A stretch of DNA of 40,467 bases, from the NCBI RefSeq assembly GCF_036906915.1, contig NZ_JBAKHX010000075.1, positions 1 to 40,467 of the forward strand. Direction: 5' to 3'. The stretch's first letter is position 1, and each line of letters opens with the position of its first letter. The notes below the pieces were generated by a model that worked only from the letters and a program-made list of their open reading frames with translations, did no database searches and had not been told where the DNA came from. Source of the stretch: Phytohabitans sp036906915 (GTDB taxonomy: Bacteria; Actinomycetota; Actinomycetes; Mycobacteriales; Micromonosporaceae). The position numbers and the translations under genes are program-made. This document shows, one piece after another, positions 15,569 through 23,304 of the stretch.

Positions 15569-15949
15569 ATGTCGAAGCAGGCGGCGGCCCTGACCCTCAA
15601 TGACCTGAGTGCTGGCCAGCCATGCTGCGCGCCGATCACCGAGGACCGCATCCCCGCCGAGACCGCGACCGTGCTCGCCCCCGCCTTCAAGGCACTGGGC
15701 GACCCGGTCCGGCTGCAACTGATGTCGATGATCGCGTCCGCGCCCGACGGCGAGATCTGCGTCTGCGACCTCACCCCGGCATTCACCCTGTCCGGACCGA
15801 CGATCTCCCACCACCTCAAGACCCTGCGCGAAGCCGGCCTCGTCACCGCTGAACGACGCGGCACCTGGGTCTACTACCGAGCCCAGCCCGGCCTCATGCG
15901 CCAACTCGCCAGCCTGCTTACCGTCGAGGCGTCCGTCCTGGTCGGCTGA
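15569..15949 (+). CDS. arsR: ArsR family metalloregulator
   Basis: 126 aa winged-helix repressor. DNA-recognition helix region is LSGPTISHHLKTLREAGLV and the wing is ERRGTWVYYRAQPG. Two candidate As(III) ligand sets are visible: Cys19-Cys20 in QPCCAPI at the N-terminus, and Cys64-x-Cys66 in EICVCDLTP. The second is the classical ELCVCDL site of enterobacterial ArsR; an N-terminal Cys pair working with a Cys in the core is known from the Corynebacterium type. Having both is notable. It is divergently transcribed from the Cys-Cys-Gly operon across 146 bp, so that operon is the expected target. Start ATG 15569 follows GAGG closely. Specific metal not proven. Confidence 0.92.
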   Translation: MSKQAAALTLNDLSAGQPCCAPITEDRIPAETATVLAPAFKALGDPVRLQLMSMIASAPDGEICVCDLTPAFTLSGPTISHHLKTLREAGLVTAERRGTWVYYRAQPGLMRQLASLLTVEASVLVG

Positions 15950-16010
15950 CCCGCACTCGACGCGGACCTGATCCTGTGTAGGGCTGGCTCGGGCTGAAGG
16001 GACGTCGCGG

Positions 16011-16697
16011 TCAGGGGTTGATCAGTCTCCAGTCGCCTTCGGAGATGATGTCAACGGTGCCATCGACAACCTTGATGGCGGTGTTGTCGTCGATGGCGTA
16101 GGTCGGGACCGGGATTTCGGACGCCCACTTTTGGATGTTGGACAGCTCGGCGTCCTCTATGTCCGGATGATTGAGGTGGGGGTACCGCGTGAAGTCCACC
16201 AGCCCCAGCGCCCGGTCGGCGCCCTGCGCCATGTTGCTGCCGTCGGGGACGAATCCAAGGTTGAATTCGGCGTCGCAGTTGTACGGGGTGACCGCGATAC
16301 TCCCGGCGCTGACCCCTATATAAACCGTGTCACTCAGCGACGGTAGGAGGTCGGCCAGACCCGACTGGCGCAGCCAGTAGGTCAGGTACAGCACATCGCC
16401 GCCCCAGACGAGGAGGGCATCGGCCTCCCGGACCGCCGGGACCCAGTTCTCTTCTCGAATGGTCGGCAGTGCGGTGAGTTCCAACATCCCCAGGGACTTC
16501 CAACCCAGCTGGCACAGCGGGATCGAAGCCTGGCCGTGAATCGCCTTCCACGCCCTCTCACCCCCGCCGGAGAAGGGGTAGACACCGGTGGGAATGAACA
16601 GGGCCGTGGACTCGGCGATCGGCTTGCCCAGCAGGTTGACGAGCGCGTCGGAGATGCTCGGGTTACAGATGCCCGACGATGTGAGAAGGAACTTCAT
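16011..16697 (-). CDS. Peptidase S51 (dipeptidase E-like)
   Basis: 228 aa, the normal length for the family. The nucleophile is Ser130 in YIGVSAGSIAVTP, the G-x-S-A-G elbow of PepE-type peptidases; a His174 in DFTRYPHLNHPD is the likely catalytic base; LLVWGGDVLYL is the conserved oxyanion-side loop. The protein has no signal peptide and should act in the cytoplasm on Asp-X dipeptides or related small substrates. ATG 16697 is preceded by AGGAGAG at about 9 nt. It converges with arsR; there is no evident partnership. Confidence 0.9.
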   Translation of the reverse strand: MKFLLTSSGICNPSISDALVNLLGKPIAESTALFIPTGVYPFSGGGERAWKAIHGQASIPLCQLGWKSLGMLELTALPTIREENWVPAVREADALLVWGGDVLYLTYWLRQSGLADLLPSLSDTVYIGVSAGSIAVTPYNCDAEFNLGFVPDGSNMAQGADRALGLVDFTRYPHLNHPDIEDAELSNIQKWASEIPVPTYAIDDNTAIKVVDGTVDIISEGDWRLINP

Positions 16698-16998
16698 GAA
16701 ATCCGCTCTCCTGACGCCGCATGACGGTGATCATGTTGCCCATGAGGACCAGCGTCCCGCTCGCTAACCCGAGCGACACATCGATGGATCATCCGTTGGC
16801 GGCCGTCCAACCGTCAACTGCCTCCGCCCGCACGACGACGACTGTCCTTTGTCATTGAGGTATGTTTCTCGTGTCAGCGAGCTTTGTCCCCGCGGGGATT
16901 TCTGCCATCGAAGTTTGCGCGGTGCCCGCTTGTGCCATTGCCGGTTGACCCAACGCTGTCGTTGATTCGGGCTGGAAGGTAGGCCTGCGCCGAAGAGC
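16698..16998. other. Gene-free interval upstream of S51 peptidase
   Basis: Contains the promoter region of the S51 gene. A minus-strand frame running into that gene's leader encodes LGLASGTLVLMGNMITVMRR, which looks like the last membrane helix and tail of a lost protein, but it is too short to call. No hairpin or repeat seen. Confidence 0.35.
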
Positions 16999-17079
16999 TT
17001 CGACCCGCACCGCTTCCGGCTGATCGACGCGGACCCACTCGACAGGGGCGTGGTCGTGCTGCGTTATCGCGCCGGGTGA
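16999..17079 (+). pseudogene. C-terminal fragment of an unknown protein
   Basis: Plus-strand frame FDPHRFRLIDADPLDRGVVV followed by LRYRAG and a stop. It reads like the natural end of a protein but has no upstream body or start. It lies directly beside the convergent TetR stop. Family not recognised. Confidence 0.3.
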
Positions 17080-17086
17080 CGGCCGT

Positions 17087-17665
17087 TCAGGTTCCGCAGG
17101 TGAAGCGGTCCACCAGTAGCGCGAGGCGCCGTGCGTGGTCGGCGCGCCGCAACCGGCCGCTGCGCATGAGCGTCACCAGCCCGTGCAGCGCGCTCCAGAA
17201 GGTCTCGGTCAGCGCCTCAAGCTCGTCGGCCGCGGCGATAGGGCGCACCGTTTCGGCCAGCTCGGCGAAGCCCCTGGGCAGGTCGATCGGTGCGTCCGGA
17301 CTGGCGAACGGTAGGTCGACGCGAAGGGTGAACATCGCGTCGTAGAGGGCGGGCCGGCGTTCCGCGAACGAGGTGTAGGCCTCGGCGACGGCGGCCACCG
17401 CCTGGCGCTCGCCGGCCGCGGCGGCGCGTGCGGCCGCCAGGTCCCGGGCCAGGTCGGCGAAGCCCTCCACGGCGACGGCGGCCATGATGGCCTCCTTGCC
17501 CTTGAAGTGGCTGTACAACACCGGCTGGCTGTATTCGATCTCGGCGGCGAGCCGGCGCGTCGTGACCGCGTCCCACCCCTCCGACTCGGCTAGGTCCCGC
17601 GCCGCGGTGATGATCGCGCGTTCCCGTTCCGCCCGCTCACGCTCGCGGCGCTCCCGAATAGCCAT
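17087..17665 (-). CDS. TetR family transcriptional regulator (WHG-type C-domain)
   Basis: 192 aa. N-terminal helix-turn-helix spans about residues 15 to 62: IITAARDLAESEGWDAVTTR, then RLAAEIEYSQPVLYSHFKGK. The C-terminal part with SFAERRPALYDAMFTLRVDL and the WSALHGLVTLMRSGRL helix is the TetR_C_33/WHG ligand domain. The message is predicted leaderless: TTGGCA-N16-TAGGAT and 7 nt to ATG 17665. A 13-bp palindrome overlaps the -10, and a near-identical one lies in front of the divergent DUF4267 gene, so this repressor most likely controls both. Confidence 0.92.
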   Translation of the reverse strand: MAIRERRERERAERERAIITAARDLAESEGWDAVTTRRLAAEIEYSQPVLYSHFKGKEAIMAAVAVEGFADLARDLAAARAAAAGERQAVAAVAEAYTSFAERRPALYDAMFTLRVDLPFASPDAPIDLPRGFAELAETVRPIAAADELEALTETFWSALHGLVTLMRSGRLRRADHARRLALLVDRFTCGT

Positions 17666-17672
17666 GCCCAGA

Positions 17673-17700
17673 ATCCTAGCACTGCTAGCGATCCTGCCAA
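17673..17700 (-). promoter_or_regulatory. tetR promoter (leaderless)
   Basis: Minus strand TTGGCA (17695-17700), 16-bp spacer, TAGGAT (17673-17678), 7 nt to ATG 17665. The operator occupies the spacer and -10. Confidence 0.6.
17676..17688. promoter_or_regulatory. TetR operator 1
   Basis: Perfect palindrome CTAGCA-C-TGCTAG inside the tetR promoter; supports autorepression. An additional TGCTAGC half-site occurs at 17706-17712. Confidence 0.7.
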
Positions 17701-17725
17701 GGCTATGCTAGCTTCGCTCTTGTTC

Positions 17726-17738
17726 CTAGCGTCGCTAG
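17726..17738. promoter_or_regulatory. TetR operator 2 (DUF4267 promoter)
   Basis: Perfect palindrome CTAGCG-T-CGCTAG, 50 bp (about five helical turns) from operator 1 and 18 bp before the DUF4267 start codon. It lies between TTCGCT (17713-17718) and TAGATT (17736-17741), a possible -35/-10 pair with 17-bp spacing. Confidence 0.7.
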
Positions 17739-17755
17739 ATTTTGGAGTGAGGCAC

Positions 17756-18127
17756 ATGCTCAATCCCATCGCCTACGGGCTCGCGATCGTCCTCAACCTG
17801 TTCCTCGTGTACATGGGATCCCGATTCCTGCTGCAGCCACGTCCGTCGGCCGCCGGATACGGCGTACCGGTCGCCCCGGACGGCGACACCACCTACCTCA
17901 CGGTGAAAGGCCTGCGCGACCTCGTCTACGGCCTGGTCGGGCTCGCCCTGATCGCGTTCACGACCGCTGACGCCGTCGCCTGGTTCATGCTCGTCGTCAC
18001 CCTCAACCCGCTGGGCGACACGCTGATCGTGCTGCGCCACGGCGGCACCAAGGCGGTCGCCTTTGGCATCCACTTCGCCACGGCCGTGGTCGTACTCCTC
18101 GACGCCGCCCTCCTGTTCGCGGTGTAG
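17756..18127 (+). CDS. DUF4267 family small membrane protein
   Basis: 123 aa. Four hydrophobic segments: residues about 2 to 22 (LNPIAYGLAIVLNLFLVYMG), 55 to 72, 75 to 92 and 100 to 122. The conserved FLLQPRPSAAGYGVPV and TYLTVKGLRDLVYGLVGLAL regions are typical of DUF4267. Function is unknown. ATG 17756 is chosen because GGAGTGAGG precedes it; the frame is open to 17705. Expression is probably controlled by the adjacent TetR through the palindrome upstream, suggesting induction by a small hydrophobic compound. Confidence 0.85.
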   Translation: MLNPIAYGLAIVLNLFLVYMGSRFLLQPRPSAAGYGVPVAPDGDTTYLTVKGLRDLVYGLVGLALIAFTTADAVAWFMLVVTLNPLGDTLIVLRHGGTKAVAFGIHFATAVVVLLDAALLFAV

Positions 18128-18421
18128 CGCCGCTGCCGCGGGTGCAGTGTGCACTGCCGCTCGCCGGCACCACCGCCGTTCTCACCCACCCGGACGCTGA
18201 ACCGCCCTTCTGAACCCCAGCCCAGCAACGCCCCGCCACGCAAAAGTGGGCCCCCAAGGTCAGCGACATTGATCAATGGAAACCGCTCGACCCGGGCCTG
18301 GAAGTCACGCACATCTAGGCCCCGTTCACACGAACGAAGCCAACCGGTGGAACCCCACCCTTCGGAACGAGCCCGCCATGCCCACAATGCCTTGCCTCGG
18401 AAATGCACGGTGATCTGCGGG
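18128..18421. other. Gene-free interval
   Basis: No convincing gene in either direction. A short CGTTC-ACAC-GAACG inverted repeat occurs near 18327-18340. Nothing else noted. Confidence 0.4.
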
Positions 18422-19945
18422 TTACCGCGGATGGTTCGGGTGCGGTGTCGCATGTCGGTGCTGTGCTGCCGCGGATGCTAGCCAATCGTCAGGCGGGTCG
18501 GCGCCGAACACGACGTCGCCGTGGAAAGTGGCCCGGCCGCACGGGCCATCCAACGTGAACACCGCCCGGTCGAACCGGCTGCCGTCGAACCGGATCGTGC
18601 CATGGAACTGGGCACCGATGAACTCGGCGTACTCAGCCTCGCAGCCGCTGAAGTCCAGGTCGACAAGCGTGGCACCACAGAGCCATAGGTTCATGTCGTG
18701 CCATTGCCCTGGGCCGGGCCGAAGTCGCTGAGCGAGTATCTGCTGCGCTTCATATCGCAGCCGCAGCAGCGTGGTCTGCTCGGCGGTGCGGCCCTCGGCG
18801 CGTAGGTCGAACGGTATGGGAACCCGCAGGAACGCGCACAGGGTCATCACGACTCGCTGCCGCTGCTCGGGCCGGTCGTCACCGAGCCGGGCCAGGACCT
18901 GCAGCCCGGCCGAGCGGACGGCCGGATCGCGGTCGGCTAGCTGCCGGGTGTAGGGCATCACCGACGCGTCGGGCACCAGATCGCCGCCGCCCTCGATGTC
19001 ATCCGACGCGCTGACCATGCCAGATCGCACTGTCCAACCGAGCGGCCACACGGACTCGCCGTCGTCGGTGCCGCCGGCCCAGTACGCACCGGTGAGGTCG
19101 ACCGCAGGTTGGTCAAGATGGACCCGTCCGGCGAATTGGGCACCGGCGAACGTGGCCTCACCTGCGAACCGGGCGTAGTAGAACCAGGCCGGGCCGTCGA
19201 AGCGGACGTCGCGAAACGACACATCGTGGGCGAACCGCGCGCCGTCGCCGCCTTCCTCCCAGTCCTGGTAGTCCTCCATGAGCACCGCGACGGGCCAGCC
19301 CGGATCGTCCTCGTTCGGCTCGTCCCACGGCGCCGGGTCGATCTCGTCGACCGTCTCCCATGCCTCGTCGTCATCCCACCATGTGTCGGTGCCCCGGCCG
19401 AACCAGGCCATGCCGCCGAACACTGCGCCGGTGAAGTCCGCCCGTCCGCGAATCCGGGCCCGGCCGAACTCGACGTCGCCTTCGAACCGCACGCCGGCAA
19501 AGCTGGCGTCGCCGTAGAAGACAGCTCGCTGGAACGCGACATCGTCATCGAACGTGGCACCGTCGAAAACCGTGGTGCCGTGGAACCGGGTGTCGGCGAA
19601 CCTAGCGCCGTCGAGCCGGCAGCCGCTGAAATCGGTATCGGTAAGCGTCGCTCCTGACAGATCGACACTGATGTCGTTCCACCGTGCCACGGCCTCCGTC
19701 GTGCCGCCCACGCGCAGCCGGTCCGTGAGTAACCGCAGCACCGCACAACGCTCCTCGGCCGCGACGTCGCTCGGCTCGGTCGGGGTACGCAGCCAGCCGC
19801 AGATCATGTCCGTGACCGGTTGCCGCAACTCTGGATCGGCCACGGCTAGTGCGATCAGGCCGTCCGTCGCCGCACGTCGCATGCCAGGCGCCGCTGTCGC
19901 GAGCCGATCGGCAGCCGCTCGGTACGCCGTCGAGGTCTCGTCCAC
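18422..19945 (-). CDS. Pentapeptide-repeat protein with HEAT-like segments
   Basis: 507 aa from GTG 19945. Residues about 95 to 200 form a pentapeptide-repeat helix (LSGATLTDTDFSGCRLDGAR, FADTRFHGTTVFDGATF and so on, with F or L every fifth position), interrupted by an acidic, Trp-rich insert (TWWDDDEAWETVDEID to EEGGDG), then more repeats to about 300. A second copy of the start module (VMPYTRQLADRDPAVRSAGL and LWLCGATLVDLDFSGCEAEY) follows, so the protein is an internal duplication: helical cap plus pentapeptide coil, twice. TAGGCT lies 7 nt before the GTG, which favours it over ATG 19966. Many such proteins mimic DNA or act as scaffolds; role here unknown. Confidence 0.85.
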   Translation of the reverse strand: MDETSTAYRAAADRLATAAPGMRRAATDGLIALAVADPELRQPVTDMICGWLRTPTEPSDVAAEERCAVLRLLTDRLRVGGTTEAVARWNDISVDLSGATLTDTDFSGCRLDGARFADTRFHGTTVFDGATFDDDVAFQRAVFYGDASFAGVRFEGDVEFGRARIRGRADFTGAVFGGMAWFGRGTDTWWDDDEAWETVDEIDPAPWDEPNEDDPGWPVAVLMEDYQDWEEGGDGARFAHDVSFRDVRFDGPAWFYYARFAGEATFAGAQFAGRVHLDQPAVDLTGAYWAGGTDDGESVWPLGWTVRSGMVSASDDIEGGGDLVPDASVMPYTRQLADRDPAVRSAGLQVLARLGDDRPEQRQRVVMTLCAFLRVPIPFDLRAEGRTAEQTTLLRLRYEAQQILAQRLRPGPGQWHDMNLWLCGATLVDLDFSGCEAEYAEFIGAQFHGTIRFDGSRFDRAVFTLDGPCGRATFHGDVVFGADPPDDWLASAAAQHRHATPHPNHPR

Positions 19946-19952
19946 GGGCGAG

Positions 19953-19958
19953 AGCCTA
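19953..19958 (-). promoter_or_regulatory. -10 box TAGGCT of pentapeptide-repeat gene
   Basis: TAGGCT, 7 nt, GTG at 19945; predicts a leaderless message and a start 7 codons inside the longest frame. Confidence 0.45.
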
Positions 19959-20133
19959 GTTGACATAGCCTTGGTCCCGGGGATCTGCCGCGTGCTGGTC
20001 AGGTCAAGTCATCGGGTGAGCGTTTGTCGGATCGCATCGCGATCGGGGTGTTGACGCGCGCGTGCGACGACTGTGCCATGGGGGCCAGCAACTCGCCCGC
20101 GACCTGCTGGCCGGCTCCGGCCAGCCACCGTCG

Positions 20134-20260
20134 TATGTGGACGCGATGAACGCCAAGGACTTCGCCAGGGTCGCGAGCCTGTTCGCCGCCGACCGTCGTG
20201 TCGATGATGTAGCCGACGTTGGTGATCGGGTTCAGGTCGTCCGAGGGTTCACAGGCCGAT
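20134..20260 (+). pseudogene. SnoaL-like fragment
   Basis: The plus frame reads YVDAMNAKDFARVASLFAAD, then VDDVADVGDRVQVVRGF, the beginning of a SnoaL/NTF2-like small-molecule domain. After that the frame shows no domain and merges into neighbouring debris. The remaining 80 residues of a normal domain are absent. Confidence 0.4.
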
Positions 20261-20345
20261 GTCGGTCAGCCACTGGCTGGGGGTTCGGGGGACGATGCCC
20301 AGTAGCTTCTGGGCGGAGCGCTCGGCCGCGATCGAGCCGGCTGCG
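20249..20345 (-). pseudogene. C-terminal fragment of an NmrA-like NAD(P)-binding protein
   Basis: Minus frame SIAAERSAQKLLGIVPRTPS, QWLTDIGL, stop at 20249. The pattern G-x-x-P-R-T-x-x-x-W-L near the end is that of NmrA/atypical SDR reductases. The nucleotide-binding N-terminus is missing. It ends exactly where the HxlR fragment on the other strand begins. Confidence 0.4.
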
Positions 20346-20457
20346 CCAGTTCGAGTACGGGCTCACCCCTCTCGGCGAGGGGCTGCGCGACGTCCTGGAG
20401 GCGATGGCGACCTGGGCCAAGGCGGTGCCCGATCCCGGGGCCGACGTCACCGTCTGA
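20335..20457 (+). pseudogene. C-terminal fragment of an HxlR family regulator
   Basis: Plus frame QFEYGLTPLGEGLRDVLEAM, ATWAKAVPD, stop at 20457. The wing and last helix of HxlR winged-helix regulators (V-E-Y-x-L-T-x-L-G-x-x-L) are unmistakable; the DNA-recognition helix is missing. HxlR genes are often divergent from NmrA-like reductase genes; here both tails are fused back to back, as expected if one deletion removed both heads and the promoter between them. Confidence 0.65.
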
Positions 20458-20486
20458 TTTGCGCCCTCCGGGGGTGGGGGAGGCGG

Positions 20487-21368
20487 TCACGCCGAGGACG
20501 CGAGCCTCTGCCGTAGGGCGTCGTTGTCGTCGTGGTGGACGACCTCGTCGAACCGCAGTCGCAGCCCGTACTTGGCCAGCAGGTCGGCGACGATCGCGTC
20601 GAGTTGTTCGCGGTGTTCTTTGGTGCGGGCCTGAAGGTATGCCTCACGGACCTCTTCGGGCTCCCCGGCGAGGACCTGGTCCATGCGCTCGCGGATGTAC
20701 CGCTTGAGGTTGATGTGCTCCATGTACACCTCGCCCACCCCTGCCTCGACGAGCCGGCCGAAGAGGTCGTCCAGGAGCTCGGGTTGGGTGGCGAAGTGTG
20801 GCAGGAGCGGGCCGACGAAGGCGTAGGTGGGGATGCCTGCCTCCCTAAGTTCGGCCAGGGTGCGCAGGCGGCGGGAGGCGAGCGGGGCCCGTACCTCCAG
20901 CCAGCGGCTGACCTTGTCGTCGGTGGTGGTCACGCTCATGCCGACCTCGGCGCGGGGCAGGCTGGTGAGCAGGTCGATGTCGCGGGTGACGACAGGTGAC
21001 TTGGTGAGGATGCGGACCAGGCCCGGGTACTCAATGGCCTTCAGCTCGCGCAGGATGCCTCGGGTGAGGCGGTATTTCGTCTCGTGGCCCTGGTAGGGAT
21101 CGGTGACCGAGCTGAGCAGCATCGTGCCCCGGCGCTTGTCCTCCGGCATCCTCGCGAGCTCTTTGCGGGCCAGCTCCACCGCGTTCTTCTTGACGTATAG
21201 GTAGTCGCCCCACTCCTTGACGGATCGGTCGAACTGCCGCCCGGCGAAGCTGGCGAAGCAGTAGGCGCAGCCCAGCACGCAGCCGGTGTATGGGTTGATC
21301 ACGTAGTCGTTCGACGGAGTCTTCGACTTCTGGATCAGGGTCTTCGCCTCGATCTCGACCGGTTCCAT
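20487..21368 (-). CDS. SPL family radical SAM protein
   Basis: 293 aa. The 4Fe-4S/SAM motif is Cys30-x3-Cys34-x2-Cys37 in YTGCVLGCAYCFASF. Following blocks (LLSSVTDPYQGHETKYRLTR, RILTKSPVVTRD, EVGMSVTTTDD and YAFVGPLLPHF) match the spore-photoproduct-lyase-like radical SAM proteins common in bacteria that do not sporulate; their substrate is not known, with nucleic acid repair a suggestion only. ATG 21368 has a strong GGAAGGAAG upstream. Single gene. Confidence 0.9.
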   Translation of the reverse strand: MEPVEIEAKTLIQKSKTPSNDYVINPYTGCVLGCAYCFASFAGRQFDRSVKEWGDYLYVKKNAVELARKELARMPEDKRRGTMLLSSVTDPYQGHETKYRLTRGILRELKAIEYPGLVRILTKSPVVTRDIDLLTSLPRAEVGMSVTTTDDKVSRWLEVRAPLASRRLRTLAELREAGIPTYAFVGPLLPHFATQPELLDDLFGRLVEAGVGEVYMEHINLKRYIRERMDQVLAGEPEEVREAYLQARTKEHREQLDAIVADLLAKYGLRLRFDEVVHHDDNDALRQRLASSA

Positions 21369-21624
21369 GGCCGACTTCCTTCCTGCTGTTCAACCGTTCG
21401 CCGTCAGCGCGACCGGTCTCCTGTGCTGTCCAAGAGCGGTCCGCTGGTAGGCCACCGGACCCTCATCCAGGAACAATAATCCCAGGAAGTTGATTCCATG
21501 GAAGATAAGTGGTTTGCTGGACAGCAGTCGATCACGGCTCGCGGTCCTGCCGTGGGTCAGCTCGCCGAGTTGGCCGAGAGTAGTTATCACCCGCCGAGTC
21601 CAGCCCACCTCATAGAGTTACTGC

Positions 21625-21641
21625 ACCCCCGGGAAGGGGGT
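21625..21641 (+). other. Hairpin directly before VOC ribosome binding site
   Basis: ACCCCC-GGGAA-GGGGGT forms a 6-bp GC stem ending one base before GAGGAGG (21642-21648). In RNA it would sit against the ribosome binding site of the VOC gene and could tune translation or mRNA stability. Confidence 0.45.
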
Positions 21642-21654
21642 GAGGAGGAATGTC

Positions 21655-22035
21655 ATGACCGTTCCCGCCTTCAACTCGGTCGCCTGGTTCGAGTTCGGCT
21701 CCGACCAGCCGGAGAGGGTCAAGGAGTTCTACGGCGAGCTCTTCGACTGGAAGTACGTTCTCAACACCAACACCCCGGGTGTCACATATCACTCGGTGAT
21801 GACGCCGGGCGGTCAGCAGCCGACCGGCGGCGTATGGGAGTCAGAGGGCGCGTTCCCCAACTACGCGATCTTCTACGTCCTCGTCCAGGACGTCGCTGCG
21901 ACCGTCGAACACGCCGAGAGACTGGGAGCCGAGGTGCTCATGGCACCGGTCTGCGACGCCGCGGGCTTCACCTTCGCCCGGCTGCAGGACACGGCGGGCA
22001 GCCACTTCGGCGTGTTCTCCGCACCCGCGCTCTGA
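21655..22035 (+). CDS. VOC family (glyoxalase-like) protein
   Basis: 126 aa. Start ATG 21655 lies 6 nt after GAGGAGG; the frame is open to 21640. Two beta-alpha-beta-beta-beta modules: VAWFEFGSDQPERVKEFYGE and FDWKY first, then YAIFYVLVQDVAATVEHAER and FTFARLQDTAGSHFGVF. This is the CFC/SafB-like glyoxalase-related group, cytoplasmic, ligand and reaction unknown. First gene of an apparent VOC, metallo-hydrolase, SnoaL-like operon with 49 and 38 bp gaps. Confidence 0.88.
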   Translation: MTVPAFNSVAWFEFGSDQPERVKEFYGELFDWKYVLNTNTPGVTYHSVMTPGGQQPTGGVWESEGAFPNYAIFYVLVQDVAATVEHAERLGAEVLMAPVCDAAGFTFARLQDTAGSHFGVFSAPAL

Positions 22036-22084
22036 CCGGTTCCGCGGAGCCGCGTTCTCACCATTCTCCGCCTGGAGGTTCCCG

Positions 22085-22867
22085 ATGTCCGGCGCCAGCG
22101 CCACCAGCGAAAAGATCCCCGTCCGTGTCTACGGTGGTCCGACCACCGTGATCGAGTACGGCGGGCTCAGGTTCGTCACCGACCCCACCTTCGACCCGCC
22201 AGGCGAGTACCCCATGCCCCTGCCCGGCGACCACAAGCTCGTCAAGACCGACCCTGCGCTCGTCACCGCCGCCGACCTGGGCCACGTCGATGCCGTCCTG
22301 CTCTCCCATGACGAGCACGACGACAACCTCGACCACGCCGGCCGCGCCTTCCTGCCCCAGGCGTCGGTCGTCTTCACCACTGCCAGCGGCGCCGGTCGTC
22401 TGGGCGGGAACGCTCGCGGGCTGGCCTTCTGGCAGACCGCCGAGCTCAAGCGGCCCGACGGCGCCACCGTGACCGTCACGGGGTTGCCGGCCCGGCACGG
22501 CCCCGCCGGCTGCGAACCGATCACCGGCGACGTCATCGGTTTCATGCTCACCGCCGACGACCTGCCCTCGGTGTACGTCAGTGGCGACAACGCCGCCCTG
22601 GAACACGTCAAGGAGATCGCCGAGAAGTTCGCCCCCATCGACACCGCGATCCTCTTCCTCGGCGGCGCCCGCATGGCCTTCGCGTTCGAAGGCGCCCTGC
22701 TCACCCTCGACAGCGCCCAGGGTGCCGAGGCCGCGAAGGTGCTCGGCGCCCGCCGGGTCGTCCCCGCCCACTACGACAGCTGGGCCCACTTCACAGAAGG
22801 GCGAAACGAGATCGAGGCCGCGTTCACCGATGCCGGCCTGGCTGGCTGCCTCGACTTCGCCCGCTAG
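22085..22867 (+). CDS. MBL fold metallo-hydrolase (UlaG-like)
   Basis: 260 aa. The metal site is visible as SHDEHDDNLD (H-x-E-H-D-D variant of the family's H-x-H-x-D-H), preceded by TDPTFD and followed by VYVSGDNAAL (metal-bridging Asp) and RVVPAHYDSW (C-terminal His). UlaG-like enzymes hydrolyse phosphodiesters or lactones. The first His-x-His is His-Asp-Glu-His, so metal ligation may be unusual. GGAGG lies upstream of ATG 22085. Middle gene of the VOC operon. Confidence 0.88.
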   Translation: MSGASATSEKIPVRVYGGPTTVIEYGGLRFVTDPTFDPPGEYPMPLPGDHKLVKTDPALVTAADLGHVDAVLLSHDEHDDNLDHAGRAFLPQASVVFTTASGAGRLGGNARGLAFWQTAELKRPDGATVTVTGLPARHGPAGCEPITGDVIGFMLTADDLPSVYVSGDNAALEHVKEIAEKFAPIDTAILFLGGARMAFAFEGALLTLDSAQGAEAAKVLGARRVVPAHYDSWAHFTEGRNEIEAAFTDAGLAGCLDFAR

Positions 22868-22905
22868 CCATTCATCCCCGTACAAGAACCTTTGGAGAAA
22901 CCACC

Positions 22906-23298
22906 ATGACCAGCACGAACATCGACATCGCCCGCACCTACTTCCAGGCCGTGCAGACGGGAGACATGGCCACCCTCGGCGAACTCCTCGACGAGTCGAT
23001 CGTCTGGCACCAGCCCGGCGCCAACCAGTTCTCCGGCGTGCACAAGGGCCGCGACGCCGTCTTCCAGATGCTCGGCAGCATGATGGAGACCAGCCGGGGC
23101 ACGTTCGCTATCGACAGGATCCACACGTTCATGGCCAACGGCGACCTGGTCGCCGCCACCATCCACTTCAGCGGCCGCCGCGACGACGCGTCGATGAGCA
23201 TGGACGGCGTTGACCTCCTGCGCGTCACCGGCGGCAAGATCACCGAGATGTGGCTCTTCTCCGACGCCCCGGCCGCCGAAGACGCCTTCTGGGGCTGA
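22906..23298 (+). CDS. SnoaL-like / NTF2-fold protein
   Basis: 130 aa. Typical cone-shaped NTF2 fold: ARTYFQAVQTGDMATLGELL, DESIVWHQPGANQFSGVHKG, an interior RIHTFMANGDLVAATIHFSG strand pair and KITEMWLFSDAPAAEDAFW. Members are ketosteroid isomerase-like enzymes or binding proteins; no catalytic Asp/His set can be fixed. Last gene of the operon; GGAGA precedes ATG 22906. A strong hairpin follows the stop by 6 nt. Confidence 0.88.
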   Translation: MTSTNIDIARTYFQAVQTGDMATLGELLDESIVWHQPGANQFSGVHKGRDAVFQMLGSMMETSRGTFAIDRIHTFMANGDLVAATIHFSGRRDDASMSMDGVDLLRVTGGKITEMWLFSDAPAAEDAFWG

Positions 23299-23304
23299 AC
23301 CTCT

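Noticed and set aside
18149..18481. 110-codon plus frame between DUF4267 and pentapeptide genes
   Set aside because: Pro/Arg/Ser-rich shadow, overlaps the pentapeptide gene 3' end, no start signal.
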